A DNA stretch of 64,000 nt from Anaeromassilibacillus sp. An172 (GTDB lineage: Bacteria > Bacillota > Clostridia > Oscillospirales > Acutalibacteraceae), in NCBI RefSeq assembly GCF_002160515.1, contig NZ_NFKS01000011.1:16242-80241 (forward strand), read 5' to 3'. The position numbers and the translations under genes were made by a program. The notes beneath the pieces were generated by a model. The model searched no databases and had not been told where the DNA came from. It was given only the letters and a program-made list of their open reading frames with translations. The stretch's first letter is position 1. Every line of letters begins with the position of its first letter. Below, piece by piece: positions 8,479 through 17,360 of this stretch.

Positions 8479-9533
8479 ACGCTTTGGGCTCCTCTTAAAA
8501 ATCTTGAGATAAGCTTCTTTGTGAGCTTCAAAGAATCTTCCATATCGCTTAAAGACACAAGGGAAAGTCCCGAGTGTATATATCTGCATGGAAGTGACAA
8601 AGCCAAGGTTCTCACGCCGCCACGGCTTGTGTGGATTGCTCCGCTGTCGTTTCCCCCTGCAACCGCAGACTTTACCTGAGCTTTAACGCCTATATCCTTT
8701 GCAGCTTTAAAGGCTTCCTTAAACATTTCCTTGTCATAGATTGTGCTTCTGTCCATAAATGAAACCACAACGCCGTCGCCCACATGGCACACAGCTTTGC
8801 TGTCCTCACAGCCGTGTATATCGGAAGCTGTTGTGGACTCCAAAACTATGGCGTAATCCGGGTCAACAGTGTAGGCGGCGGTTTTAGCCCCACGCAATCC
8901 CACTTCCTCCTGCACCACAAAGGTAAAGGTGCAGTCGTATTCAAGCTGTGATTTTATAAGCTCAATCATTATAAAACAGCCTGCTCTGTCGTCTATGGCT
9001 TTGGCTTTTAATGTTGTGCCCAGGCTTACTGCGTCCTCGTTTATCTCAAAAGGTGAGTAAAAGCACACGCTGTCGCCGATACTTACATACTTTTCAGCCT
9101 CTTCACGGCTTTCGGCTCCTATATCTATATACATGTCGGAGATTTTCGGAACTGCTTCTTTTTCATCCTCAGAACAGAGATGTATAGGCTTTACTCCTAT
9201 AACTCCGTCTATGGAGTTTTCACCAACGGTTACACGCTTTCCGAAAACCACACGTCTGTCGATACCACCTACCTGGTCAAATTTCAGAAAACCTCTTTCC
9301 GTTATATATGTGACCATAAAACCGACCTCGTCCATATGGGCGGAAATCATAAGCTTTTTATCAGGTGTTTTAAGCCCCTTTTTAAAAACTATAAGGTTTC
9401 CCATATTGTCGGTTTTTATATCAACGGCATAGTCCTTAATCTCTGAAATTATAATATCCCTTACCTTGGTTTCATCTCCGGAAATTCCCGAGCAGGTGCA
9501 AAGCTTCTTTAAAAGCTCATATCTTTCATTCAT
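8475..9533 (-). CDS. M42 family metallopeptidase
   Basis: Cytoplasmic metallo-aminopeptidase of 352 residues, of the glutamyl aminopeptidase/cellulase M family, which forms large tetrahedral particles. Visible motifs are ISAHMDEVGF (first metal-binding His and Asp), AIDDRAGC (bridging Asp), VVQEEVGLRGA (catalytic Glu pair), VLESTTASD (metal-binding Asp region) and the C-terminal RYIHSGLSLV with the last His. ATG 9533 is chosen because GGAGGTG lies eight bases upstream; it overlaps the stop of the preceding M42 paralog by eight bases (ATGAATGA). The next gene, an acetyltransferase, starts inside its stop codon. The family call is firm; the substrate is unknown. Confidence 0.9.
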   Translation of the reverse strand: MNERYELLKKLCTCSGISGDETKVRDIIISEIKDYAVDIKTDNMGNLIVFKKGLKTPDKKLMISAHMDEVGFMVTYITERGFLKFDQVGGIDRRVVFGKRVTVGENSIDGVIGVKPIHLCSEDEKEAVPKISDMYIDIGAESREEAEKYVSIGDSVCFYSPFEINEDAVSLGTTLKAKAIDDRAGCFIMIELIKSQLEYDCTFTFVVQEEVGLRGAKTAAYTVDPDYAIVLESTTASDIHGCEDSKAVCHVGDGVVVSFMDRSTIYDKEMFKEAFKAAKDIGVKAQVKSAVAGGNDSGAIHTSRGGVRTLALSLPCRYIHSGLSLVSLSDMEDSLKLTKKLISRFLRGAQSV

Positions 9534-10569
9534 CTTTAACACCTCCGGAAATTACAAACTCCGCCAAAAGCTCTGCTGTGTATTTTACATCATTGATGTT
9601 GATAACCTCGCAGGCTGTGTGCATATATCTCAAAGGAACCGAAACAAGTCCGCACTTTATTCCGCCCTTTGAAACACCCAGCTTATCGGCGTTTGTGCCT
9701 GTGCGCATTGTCCATACTTCCTTTTGATAAGGTATACTTTTATCCTCGCATATATTTACAAGCTTATTTGTGACCTTTTTATCAAGGGTTGAGGAATAGC
9801 AAATCATTGTGCCTTTTCCCAATGCTCCCGGATTACAGCCCTTTAAATTATCCGGCTGTTCAGCAAAGCTTGTGTCTACTGCAACGGCTGTTGAGGCTGT
9901 TGTTTCAAATCCCCCTGTTATTGCTCCTGCCCCGTTTGTTTCCTCCCTTGAGCTGAAAAGAAACTCTACATTTCCCTGATAACCCATATCATTTAAAATG
10001 TGGGCGCAGCAGATAAGAGCGGCAACTCCCGCACGGTTGTCAAGTCCCGGTGCAGCGATTTTATCTCCCAAAAGCTCGCAGGGCTTTGAAAAGAATGCAG
10101 CTCTGTCGCCTATTGAAACTATTTTTTCTATCTCTTTTTTGGAAAGTCCGCAGTCCACCCAGAGGTTATCCTCTTTTATGGCTCTGTCCTCCCTGCCGTC
10201 GGAAAGATGAGGAGGTGTGTTGCACACCACGCCCATAATGTTTCTCTCTCCTTTTATTATAAGGGGAGAACCCTGCATAACTCTCATGTCACAGCCGCCA
10301 ACCTTGGCAAGCTTTAAAAATCCTTTTGAATCTATCGACACCACTGCAAAGCCTATTTTGTCCGTGTGGGCGTCAAGAAGCACAGAGGCTTTATTTTTAT
10401 CGCCTATAAAGGCTCTCATATTTCCGTTTCTTGTTTCGATTTCAGGTCTGATATTTTCCGGAAGATTTTCCGAAATCACGCTGAAAATCTCTTTTTCCTC
10501 GCCGGCTGTTCCACCGGCTGCGGTAAGCTCAAAAAGAAGCTTTTTTATAAATTCTTTATTAACAGTCAT
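9526..10569 (-). CDS. M42 family metallopeptidase, paralog
   Basis: Second M42-type aminopeptidase, 347 residues, immediately upstream of the first. It keeps the metal and catalytic motifs in family order: LLDAHTDKIGF, APGLDNRAGV, SSREETNGAGA and RYMHTACEVI. It differs from its neighbour in GCDMRVMQGSP and in the segment after the catalytic Glu pair, which has an extra polar stretch, suggesting different peptide specificity. It begins 11 bp after murD with only a weak ribosome binding site, so it may depend on coupling to murD translation. Two different M42 enzymes in one operon could make a mixed or specialised peptide-degrading pair; that is an inference. Confidence 0.87.
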   Translation of the reverse strand: MTVNKEFIKKLLFELTAAGGTAGEEKEIFSVISENLPENIRPEIETRNGNMRAFIGDKNKASVLLDAHTDKIGFAVVSIDSKGFLKLAKVGGCDMRVMQGSPLIIKGERNIMGVVCNTPPHLSDGREDRAIKEDNLWVDCGLSKKEIEKIVSIGDRAAFFSKPCELLGDKIAAPGLDNRAGVAALICCAHILNDMGYQGNVEFLFSSREETNGAGAITGGFETTASTAVAVDTSFAEQPDNLKGCNPGALGKGTMICYSSTLDKKVTNKLVNICEDKSIPYQKEVWTMRTGTNADKLGVSKGGIKCGLVSVPLRYMHTACEVININDVKYTAELLAEFVISGGVKDE

Positions 10570-10580
10570 ATGAAATCACA

Positions 10581-11969
10581 TTAAAGTCCCATAACTATGG
10601 ACTTAAAGTGCTTTCCCCTTTCGTCAAAATTTTTGTAAAGGTCGAAGCTGGCGCTTGCCGGTGACATTGAAACTATATCGCCGCTGACTGCAACTTCTTT
10701 TGCCTTCTGCACTGCTTCTTCCATTGTGTTTACTCTGAATATTACCGGATTGTTTTCGCTGTAGTTATCTGAATTTTTTACAGCCTCTTCTATTTTGTCC
10801 GCTGTTGCTCCCAAAAGTATGAGATACTTTACCTTGTCGCAGATAACAGGGCCGAGAGGTGCATAAGGTATATGCTTGTCGTATCCTCCGGCAATCACGA
10901 TAATTTTGTCTTTATAGAGGGAAAGTGTTCCGGAAATTGTTCTTGTAGGGCTTGAAGCGATTGAATCGTTGTAGTACTTAACGCCGTCCAATTCACGGAC
11001 AAACTCCATTCTGTGTTCAACTCCGTTAAATTCCTTTGCAACCTTGTTTATTGTTTCAACATCGGCAATTCCCCACACTGCGCTGATTGCTGTCATATAA
11101 TTTTCAACGTTGTGCATACCCGGGATTCTTATATCCTTTATATCCAGAACAGGTGTTATAATTCCGTTGTCGCTGTATTTTATCATATCGTTTTCAAGAT
11201 AAGCACCGTTTTCAACCTTGCTATTTCTTGAGAACTTAACAAGCGCTCCTCTTACATCCTTTGAAAAACCCTCTGTAATATCGTTGTCTTTATTTAAAAC
11301 AGCTTTACAGAAGCCGTCCTGATGGAGAATTATGTTTTTCTTTGCGTCGATGTACTCCTGCATATCCTTATGTACATCAAGGTGGTTAGGCGCTAAGTTT
11401 GTCACAACGGCAATATCCGGTGATTTTCTCATTGAGATAAGCTGGAAGCTTGAAAGCTCTACCACAGCGTAATCCTCTTCATCTATATCGTAAATCTCAG
11501 GAAGAAGGGGATTTCCTATATTTCCTCCCAAGTGAACCTTTTTGCCGCTGGCCTTTAAAATCTCGGAAATAATGGTTGTGGTTGTTGTCTTTCCGTCTGA
11601 GCCTGTAACTGCAATTATTTTGCATGGACAGAGCTTAAAGAAAACCTCCATTTCGGATGTAACAACAACGCCTTTTTTTCTCATTTCGTTGAGTTCATCC
11701 ATATAGAAACGCATACCCGGAGTTCTGAAAACTATGTCTGCGTGAATATCTTTAAGGTAATTTTCGCCTAAGCTCAGCTGTGCTCCGCATTTCCTTGCAA
11801 GCTGTGCATTTTCGCCCAGCTGTTCCTCTGTTCTCTTGTCGCAGGCGGTAACTATTGCGCCACGGTCTGCAAACATTTTAATAAGAGGGAGATTGCTTGT
11901 GCCTATTCCGCAGAAAGCCACCCTCTTGCCCTTTATATCGTTAAAAAATTTATCTGCCTGACGGTTCAT
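10581..11969 (-). CDS. murD: UDP-N-acetylmuramoyl-L-alanine--D-glutamate ligase
   Basis: Adds D-glutamate to UDP-MurNAc-L-alanine in the cytoplasmic steps of peptidoglycan synthesis, with ATP cleavage. Length is 462 residues, normal for MurD. An N-terminal Rossmann-like UDP-binding domain (FCGIGTSNLPLIK) is followed by the ATP-binding TGSDGKTTTTT loop near residue 120. Other markers are ELSSFQL, TNLAPNHLDVH and, in the C-terminal domain, GVEHRMEFV, YNDSIASSPT and IAGGYDK, all Mur ligase hallmarks. ATG 11969 follows CGGAGG. It heads an operon with two M42 peptidases and an acetyltransferase, away from the usual division and cell-wall cluster. murI and dapF, which make other precursors, are elsewhere in this window. 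Confidence 0.95.
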   Translation of the reverse strand: MNRQADKFFNDIKGKRVAFCGIGTSNLPLIKMFADRGAIVTACDKRTEEQLGENAQLARKCGAQLSLGENYLKDIHADIVFRTPGMRFYMDELNEMRKKGVVVTSEMEVFFKLCPCKIIAVTGSDGKTTTTTIISEILKASGKKVHLGGNIGNPLLPEIYDIDEEDYAVVELSSFQLISMRKSPDIAVVTNLAPNHLDVHKDMQEYIDAKKNIILHQDGFCKAVLNKDNDITEGFSKDVRGALVKFSRNSKVENGAYLENDMIKYSDNGIITPVLDIKDIRIPGMHNVENYMTAISAVWGIADVETINKVAKEFNGVEHRMEFVRELDGVKYYNDSIASSPTRTISGTLSLYKDKIIVIAGGYDKHIPYAPLGPVICDKVKYLILLGATADKIEEAVKNSDNYSENNPVIFRVNTMEEAVQKAKEVAVSGDIVSMSPASASFDLYKNFDERGKHFKSIVMGL

Positions 11970-12018
11970 AATAAAACCTCCGTATAAAAATAGTTTATTG
12001 TTAAAACCCTATCATAAA

Positions 12019-12047
12019 ATTATACTTTTATTCTCGGTAAATATCAA
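12019..12047 (-). promoter_or_regulatory. Promoter of the murD operon
   Basis: On the minus strand TTGATA (12042-12047), 17 bp, TATAAT (12019-12024). It is back to back with the MocR promoter 18 bp away, so the regulator could influence both. Confidence 0.65.
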
Positions 12048-12064
12048 TGTTTTTTCAGAAAAAC

Positions 12065-12093
12065 TTGTATTTAAAGGGGAAAAATAGTATTAT
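12065..12093 (+). promoter_or_regulatory. Promoter of the MocR-type regulator gene
   Basis: TTGTAT (12065-12070), 17 bp, TATTAT (12088-12093), 32 bp before the start codon. Confidence 0.55.
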
Positions 12094-12125
12094 TCTTTTA
12101 AAGTCACGGTTAAAGGAGAAAGACT

Positions 12126-13499
12126 ATGCTCTACGATTATTTGCAGATAGATAAAAATTCCTCTGTCCCTCTTTATCAGCAGATTTATAATTCCATTAAA
12201 ACCGCTGTTGAACAGGGGGCATTAAGCAAGGACACAAAGCTTCCATCAATACGAAAGCTTTCCGACTCTCTGCTTGTTTCAAAGACAACTGTTGAAAGCG
12301 CATATCACCAGCTTTGCGCCGAGGGCTATATACGAAATGTGCCACGCTCCGGCTACAGGGTAAACGCAGAAATAACAAAAACAGAGGGAAATGTTTTCCG
12401 GTCTGAAAGCACAAATCCGAAACAGGAGCACAGAATTTACCGTTTTGATTTCGGCACAAAGGCGGTAGACAACAGCACCGCAAACCTTAAAGTATGGAAA
12501 AAATATGTCCGTGATATTTTAAACCGTGAATACCTTTTGAACACATACGGAGAACCTCAGGGAGAACTGTCCCTTAGAAAGTCACTTGAAAAATACAGCT
12601 TCAGCGTAAGGGGCGTCAACTGCTCTGAAAACAACATTGTAATCGCCGCAGGCACACAGCTTCTTCTGTATATTCTCTGCGGTCTTATGGGAAAGGAGCT
12701 TAAAATCGCCATAGAAAAAGGTGCATACATTCAGGCGGAACAGGCTTTCCGTGACCTTAGGCACAATATAGTTTACTGTCCCTTGGACAAACACGGCGTT
12801 ATTCCGGATTTTATTAAAAACGAAAAGCCCGATTTTCTTGTGTTAAACCCAAATTCCACCGGAAAAGACAGAAAAGCCATGCCCATTGAAAGAAGAATAA
12901 AGCTTATTAAAGCCGCAAAGGAAGTTCACTGCACAATAGTTGAGGATGACTATAATGGCGAGCTTAGATACACCACAAGACCTATTCCCGCAATGCAGAG
13001 TCTTGACTCAAATCAGGTTGTATACATTGGTTCATTTTCAAAAATTCTTCTCCCCGGCGTGCGTATAGGTTACATGGTTCTTCCCCATTTTCTTTTGGAA
13101 AAGTACAGAACAGTTTCCGCCTACTACAATCAAACCGCATCAAAAACAGAACAGTTGGCTTTAAGCAGATATATTGACGAGGGCAAGCTTGAGGCACATC
13201 TCAGAAAGGCGAGAAAACAGTACAGCCTGAAAAGCCAAAAGCTCTGCGAATGTATGAAAAGCCGTTTTAAAAACAAGCTTTTAAAATACAGAATCAACGA
13301 AACCTCTCTTACTGCCGACTTTCTTTTAAACACAAGCTTATCGGAAACCGATATTTATACCCTGCTTTTAAATCAGGATATAAACACGGTAAAACAGCGT
13401 GACGACTTCAACCTTACATTAAGCTTTTCCGGTATCGACCTTGAAAAAATTGAAGAGGCTGTAGACTGCATTTACTCATCGCTTTTAACCTCTTTGTGA
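12126..13499 (+). CDS. MocR/PdxR-type regulator: GntR HTH fused to an aminotransferase domain
   Basis: Transcription factor of 457 residues. Residues 1-75 are a GntR winged helix (VPLYQQIYNSIKTAVEQGAL, KLPSIRKLSDSL, YIRNVPRSGYRV). Residues 110-457 are a fold type I aminotransferase-like domain. The PLP Lys is expected in YIGSFSKILLPGVRIGYMV, and NPNSTGK and EDDYNGEL mark the cofactor pocket. Members of this family sense PLP or amino compounds such as GABA, or control vitamin B6 synthesis. No pdx or gab genes are nearby, so the target is unknown; the divergent murD operon is the closest candidate. ATG 12126 follows AAAGGAG. Its 3' end overlaps the convergent ytvI-like gene by 28 bp. Confidence 0.87.
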   Translation: MLYDYLQIDKNSSVPLYQQIYNSIKTAVEQGALSKDTKLPSIRKLSDSLLVSKTTVESAYHQLCAEGYIRNVPRSGYRVNAEITKTEGNVFRSESTNPKQEHRIYRFDFGTKAVDNSTANLKVWKKYVRDILNREYLLNTYGEPQGELSLRKSLEKYSFSVRGVNCSENNIVIAAGTQLLLYILCGLMGKELKIAIEKGAYIQAEQAFRDLRHNIVYCPLDKHGVIPDFIKNEKPDFLVLNPNSTGKDRKAMPIERRIKLIKAAKEVHCTIVEDDYNGELRYTTRPIPAMQSLDSNQVVYIGSFSKILLPGVRIGYMVLPHFLLEKYRTVSAYYNQTASKTEQLALSRYIDEGKLEAHLRKARKQYSLKSQKLCECMKSRFKNKLLKYRINETSLTADFLLNTSLSETDIYTLLLNQDINTVKQRDDFNLTLSFSGIDLEKIEEAVDCIYSSLLTSL

Positions 13500-14566
13500 T
13501 TATTTTCGTAAAAAGGACTTTTTAAAAGGTTCAGCATAACCAAAAGTTTATACAGAAGAAAATAAAAGGTGAAAAACAAAAACACCCAGAAGCTTTTAAG
13601 CTGTAAAGAAAGAAAAACCGCCGCCATTCCCAAAAGGGGATGTATTTTAAGTGACACGGAAACTATTTTAGGTTCTGCGATTTCTCTTATAATTGAAATC
13701 AAGAGCCAGCTTACAAACAGTGCGCCCGCTACAAAATAATTGCCCGTAATAAGATTTACCGCCGCCAAAGGAAGATATATAAGTCCCGGGCCCAGTATTG
13801 GGATTATATCAGCCACTCCGCTTAAAACAGCAAAGAGAAAGGCGTACTTTATCCCCAACACGAAAAATATAAACAAAGTTTCCAAGAAGGTCACAAGATA
13901 AATTATCATATAGGATTTAAAAAACGATTTCATCATCCTGCCGCCCTCTCCGAAAAGAGTTCCTATTATTTTTTCGGACTTCGGAGGCAGGATATTTTTT
14001 GAGCCTTTTTTCAGCTTTTCAAAATCGTGGGTAAAATGGTAGGTGGAAAGAATTGAAGCTAAAAATCCCATAAACACTATTGGTATAACGGTGAAAAGAT
14101 TCGCTATATATCCGTATGCCGCCGAAGCCGCTTCCACCGCCCTGCCTGCGGAATCCATAACATTGTTCATGTTTCTTTGAAGAAACTCCGAAGTGAAAAT
14201 TCCGTTATACCATTCCATAAAGCGATCGATGTAGTTTTCTTTCTGCAAAAAATTTATTATATCGAAAATCTCCTGCACAAGGGAAATTATCACCCAAATC
14301 AAAAGACCAACAACGGACAAAAATATAACCGCAGTTATCACCGCCGCAGAAAATCCTCCCAGAAATTTAAGTTTATTTTTCAAAAAGCGGTACACCGGCT
14401 GCATTATAGCCGCAAAAACAAAACCTATGAAAAAGGGCGCTGTGCAGGGAAAAGTCCAAACAAAGAGCAAAAACAAAACTGTATAAATGATTGTAAACTT
14501 AACAGCAGGCGCAAAACGCTCATATAAAAAGCTGTTTTTAATCCTGTAAACAAAAGAATATCTCAT
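13472..14566 (-). CDS. AI-2E family transporter, YtvI-like sporulation membrane protein
   Basis: Integral membrane protein of 364 residues with about seven or eight hydrophobic segments and the PF01594-type layout. It has an N-terminal pair of TM helices around residues 20-60, an amphipathic middle region (residues 90-150), and a C-terminal membrane block with VADIIPILGPGLIYLP, GNYFVAGALF and EIAEPKIVSVSLKIHPL. The EPKIV...HPL signature and the length match the branch named sporulation integral membrane protein YtvI, in keeping with spo0A in the window. The transported substrate is unknown. The gene is convergent with the MocR gene and overlaps its end by 28 bp, so antisense effects between the two are possible. 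Confidence 0.75.
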   Translation of the reverse strand: MRYSFVYRIKNSFLYERFAPAVKFTIIYTVLFLLFVWTFPCTAPFFIGFVFAAIMQPVYRFLKNKLKFLGGFSAAVITAVIFLSVVGLLIWVIISLVQEIFDIINFLQKENYIDRFMEWYNGIFTSEFLQRNMNNVMDSAGRAVEAASAAYGYIANLFTVIPIVFMGFLASILSTYHFTHDFEKLKKGSKNILPPKSEKIIGTLFGEGGRMMKSFFKSYMIIYLVTFLETLFIFFVLGIKYAFLFAVLSGVADIIPILGPGLIYLPLAAVNLITGNYFVAGALFVSWLLISIIREIAEPKIVSVSLKIHPLLGMAAVFLSLQLKSFWVFLFFTFYFLLYKLLVMLNLLKSPFYENNHKEVKSDE

Positions 14567-14635
14567 TTTTTATTCACTGCTTTCCTTTTATTTCCCAATA
14601 AGTATGCCCTATTTCCTTAAAAAAATTAAAATAAA

Positions 14636-14664
14636 TTGACAAGAGCTTAGAAATGTATTAAAAT
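14636..14664 (+). promoter_or_regulatory. Promoter of RNase P RNA
   Basis: TTGACA (14636-14641), 17 bp, TAAAAT (14659-14664). Transcription would start about eight bases later, at the first base of the RNA's P1 helix near 14673. Confidence 0.75.
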
Positions 14665-14672
14665 CAATTATA

Positions 14673-15030
14673 CGAGTAAGCTGAACAGCTGCGGACAAAC
14701 GCCGAAAGGCTTTGCCCGAGGAAAGTCCGGGCTCCACAGAGCAAGAATAACGGCTAACGGCCGCCGGGGGCGACCCTAGGGAAAGTGCAACAGAAAGCAA
14801 CCGCCCGATCATCTTTTGATTGTCGGGTAAGGGTGGAAAGGCGAGGTAAGAGCTCACCGTGGCTGCGGAGACGCAGCTGACGTGTAAACCCTATTCGGAG
14901 CAACACCGTGGAAAGGAACATATACGTCTGCTCGGCGTGTTCCAATGGAGGTGGCGTTGAGCAGTGTCGGCAACGCACTGCCAAGATAGATGGCTGTTCA
15001 CGACAAAACCCGGCTTATAGGTTTACTCGC
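14673..15030 (+). ncRNA. rnpB: RNase P RNA (A-type)
   Basis: Catalytic RNA that cuts 5' leaders from tRNA precursors. The conserved cores are present: GAGGAAAGTCCGGGCTCC near the 5' end (14719-14736), the ACAGAAAGCAACCGCC region, and ACAAAACCCGGCTTA near the 3' end (P4 partner). The P1 helix is formed by CGAGTAA at 14673-14679 pairing with TTACTCG at 15023-15029, which fixes both ends. Length is about 358 nt, typical for the bacterial A-type RNA. A terminator-like hairpin follows at once. Confidence 0.95.
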
Positions 15031-15036
15031 ATATTT

Positions 15037-15087
15037 ATCGGGTAGGCAAAGAGGCTTTACGTCACTTTGTTTACCCGATAGATTTTT
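15037..15087 (+). terminator. Terminator of RNase P RNA
   Basis: ATCGGGTA (15037-15044) pairs with TACCCGAT (15072-15079), extended by GCAAAG/CTTTG, followed by a short T-rich stretch. Confidence 0.7.
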
Positions 15088-15129
15088 ATACTTTTGCAAA
15101 TTTTAATTTTTTATAAAGGAGAGAATACC

Positions 15130-15651
15130 ATGAGCGCAAACCCACAGATTACAATCACCATGGAAAACGACGACAAAATTGTTTTGGAGCTTTATCCGGA
15201 AATCGCACCAAACACAGTTAAAAACTTTTTAAGCCTTGTAAACAAGGGCTACTACAACGGCCTTTGCTTCCACCGTGTTATTTACGGATTCATGATTCAG
15301 GGAGGCTGTCCGGAAGGCACAGGCATGGGCGGCCCCGGCTACACAATTAAGGGCGAATTTTCCGGCAACGGCTTTAAAAACGACCTCAACCACACAGAGG
15401 GTGTTATCTCTATGGCAAGAGCTATGAACCCTGATTCAGCCGGTTCTCAGTTCTTTATCATGCACAAAAACGCTCCTCATCTTGACGGAAGCTATGCCGC
15501 TTTCGGTAAAGTAATCGAGGGTATGGACGTTGTAAACGCCATCGCAGAGTGCGACACAGACTTCCGTGACAAGCCTTTAGACCCACAGGTTATGAAAACT
15601 GTTACAGCTGAAACCTTTGGTGCAGAGTACGGCGAGCCTGAAAAAGTTTGA
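15130..15651 (+). CDS. Peptidyl-prolyl cis-trans isomerase, cyclophilin type
   Basis: Cytoplasmic cyclophilin of 173 residues that speeds proline isomerisation during protein folding. The active-site residues are visible: [13 protein letters not shown] (catalytic Arg and the hydrophobic pocket), GSQFFIM (substrate-binding Gln and Phe) and [14 protein letters not shown] near the C-terminus. ATG 15130 is used because AAAGGAGAG lies just upstream; an ATG at 15094 has no ribosome binding site. There is no signal peptide. The orphan trpB gene begins 41 bp downstream and may be cotranscribed. Confidence 0.92.
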   Translation: MSANPQITITMENDDKIVLELYPEIAPNTVKNFLSLVNKGYYNGLCFHRVIYGFMIQGGCPEGTGMGGPGYTIKGEFSGNGFKNDLNHTEGVISMARAMNPDSAGSQFFIMHKNAPHLDGSYAAFGKVIEGMDVVNAIAECDTDFRDKPLDPQVMKTVTAETFGAEYGEPEKV

Positions 15652-15692
15652 TATTGATTTTATATAAATAATAAAACAAGAGGTGACAAAAA

Positions 15693-16949
15693 TTGGAAAA
15701 GAAAACTTACAAGGATTTCGACAACTATTTAAAAAGATATCCTGACAAAAACGGTTACTTCGGCGAGTACGGCGGACAGTTCCTGCCACCTGAGCTTATC
15801 CCTGCTTTCAAGGAAATCGACGACGCATACGAGGAAATCTGCCACAGCTCCCAGTTTATCAGCGAGCTGAGAAGAATAAGAAAAGAGTTTCAGGGCAGAC
15901 CTACTCCTGTTTACCACTGTGAAAGACTTTCCAGAATGCTTGGTAAGGTTCAGATTTACCTCAAGCGTGAGGATTTGAACCACACAGGCGCTCATAAGCT
16001 CAACCACTGCATGGGTGAAGGACTTCTTGCAAAGTACATGGGCAAAAAGAAAATCATCGCTGAAACAGGCGCAGGTCAGCACGGTGTTGCCCTTGCCACT
16101 GCCGCCGCATATTTCGGCCTTGAGTGCGACATTTACATGGGCGAAGTTGACATCGCAAAACAACACCCAAATGTTATCAGAATGAAAATGCTGGGTGCAA
16201 GGGTTATTCCTGTTACTCACGGACTTAAAACCCTTAAAGAAGCTGTTGACGCCGCTTTTGATGCATATCTTAAAGAATACAAGGACGCTATCTACTGCAT
16301 CGGTTCAGTTGTAGGCCCTCACCCATTCCCGAAAATCGTAAGAGATTTCCAGTCTGTTGTGGGATTTGAGGCTAGAGAGCAGTTCCTTGAAATGACAGGA
16401 ATTCTTCCTGACGCAGTTACCGCCTGTGTCGGCGGCGGCTCCAACTCTATGGGCATGTTCGCAGGATTTTTAAGCGACCCTGTTGACATTTACGGTGTTG
16501 AGCCTTTGGGACGAGGCAGTGCAATCGGCGACCACGCCGCAAGCCTTGCTTACGGCAAAAAGGGTATTCTTCACGGCTTTGAAAGCTATCTTCTCCAGGA
16601 TGAAAATGGCGAGCCTCTTCCTGTTTACTCCATTGCCAGCGGACTTGACTATCCGTCAGTAGGCCCTGAGCACGCATATCTCCACGACTGCGGCAGAGTA
16701 AACTATGTATCAGTTGACGACGAAGAAGCAATGAAAGCATTCTTCATGCTCAGCCGTTACGAGGGTATCATTCCTGCAATCGAAAGCTCTCATGCTCTCG
16801 CTTACGCAATGAGATACGCAAAGGAACACGACACAGGTTCAATCCTCGTATGCCTTTCCGGCCGTGGCGACAAGGACATCGACTACGTCTACGAAAAATA
16901 CGGCACCGGCGAATGTTTTATTTCCGACCTGCAAAAGTCTGACAAATAA
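15693..16949 (+). CDS. trpB: Tryptophan synthase beta chain, stand-alone
   Basis: PLP enzyme of 418 residues that condenses indole with serine to make tryptophan. TrpB motifs are complete: GEYGGQF, GRPTPVY, the PLP Lys (K102) in HTGAHKLNH, the catalytic Glu in [17 protein letters not shown], the phosphate loop [27 protein letters not shown] and RGDKD. No trpA or other trp gene is near, so it probably serves indole salvage or works with a distant trpA. Translation starts at TTG 15693 after AAGAGGTGA; no ATG lies near the conserved N-terminus. The last nine residues (ISDLQKSDK) are encoded by an intergenic repeat copy that begins inside the gene. Confidence 0.92.
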   Translation: MEKKTYKDFDNYLKRYPDKNGYFGEYGGQFLPPELIPAFKEIDDAYEEICHSSQFISELRRIRKEFQGRPTPVYHCERLSRMLGKVQIYLKREDLNHTGAHKLNHCMGEGLLAKYMGKKKIIAETGAGQHGVALATAAAYFGLECDIYMGEVDIAKQHPNVIRMKMLGARVIPVTHGLKTLKEAVDAAFDAYLKEYKDAIYCIGSVVGPHPFPKIVRDFQSVVGFEAREQFLEMTGILPDAVTACVGGGSNSMGMFAGFLSDPVDIYGVEPLGRGSAIGDHAASLAYGKKGILHGFESYLLQDENGEPLPVYSIASGLDYPSVGPEHAYLHDCGRVNYVSVDDEEAMKAFFMLSRYEGIIPAIESSHALAYAMRYAKEHDTGSILVCLSGRGDKDIDYVYEKYGTGECFISDLQKSDK

Positions 16950-17220
16950 ATTAGCACCTGCACAGGTCGGGCGAGACCTTTTGCTTAGTCTTTAGAATGG
17001 TCCGCTTACATTTGACTTTTTTATTTCCGACCTGAAAAGTCTTACAAGTAAATTAACGTCTGTACAGGTCGGGCGAGACCTTTTGCTTAGTCTTTAGAAT
17101 GGTTCGCTCTCATCCGACTTATTTATTTCCGGATTGTAAGAGTTTGGATTGGAAATAAAATTCATTTCAAGACGTGAGAGACCTTCTGCTTAATCTTTGG
17201 AATGGTTCTCTTGCATTTAA
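16921..17220 (-). repeat. Structured intergenic repeat block, three copies in reverse orientation
   Basis: Three copies of the element also seen at 3.6-4.0 kb, inverted and tandem: about 16921-17010, 17021-17117 and 17127-17220. Hairpin 2 arms are CCGACCTG/CAGGTCGG at 16924-16931 and 16963-16970, and at 17027-17034 and 17065-17072. Hairpin 1 arms lie at 16971-16978 with 16999-17005, 17073-17080 with 17101-17107, and 17176-17183 with 17204-17210. The loop core (CTTAGTCTTTAGAATGG on this strand) is conserved while the arms change together. The third copy has lost hairpin 2. The first copy overlaps the last 29 bases of trpB. The rest of this 411-bp gap holds only a terminator. Confidence 0.85.
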
Positions 17221-17285
17221 CTTTTTTATTTCCGCTTTACTAATTTTAGTTTGGAAATAAACACTATTTCAATAAATATAAAAAC

Positions 17286-17326
17286 AACCGTGGTTCTTTA
17301 AATTTTGAACCACGGTTATTTTTTAT
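17286..17326. terminator. Bidirectional terminator between trpB and pncB
   Basis: AACCGTGGTTC (17286-17296) pairs with GAACCACGGTT (17307-17317), followed by T6 on the plus strand and T-rich sequence on the minus strand. It can end both convergent genes. Confidence 0.88.
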
Positions 17327-17360
17327 ATAACTAAATTCCTCTATCAAATTCTAATACAAC

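Noticed and set aside
15577..16220. Minus-strand frames opposite the cyclophilin and trpB genes
   Set aside because: Shadows of strongly conserved genes with no start signals.
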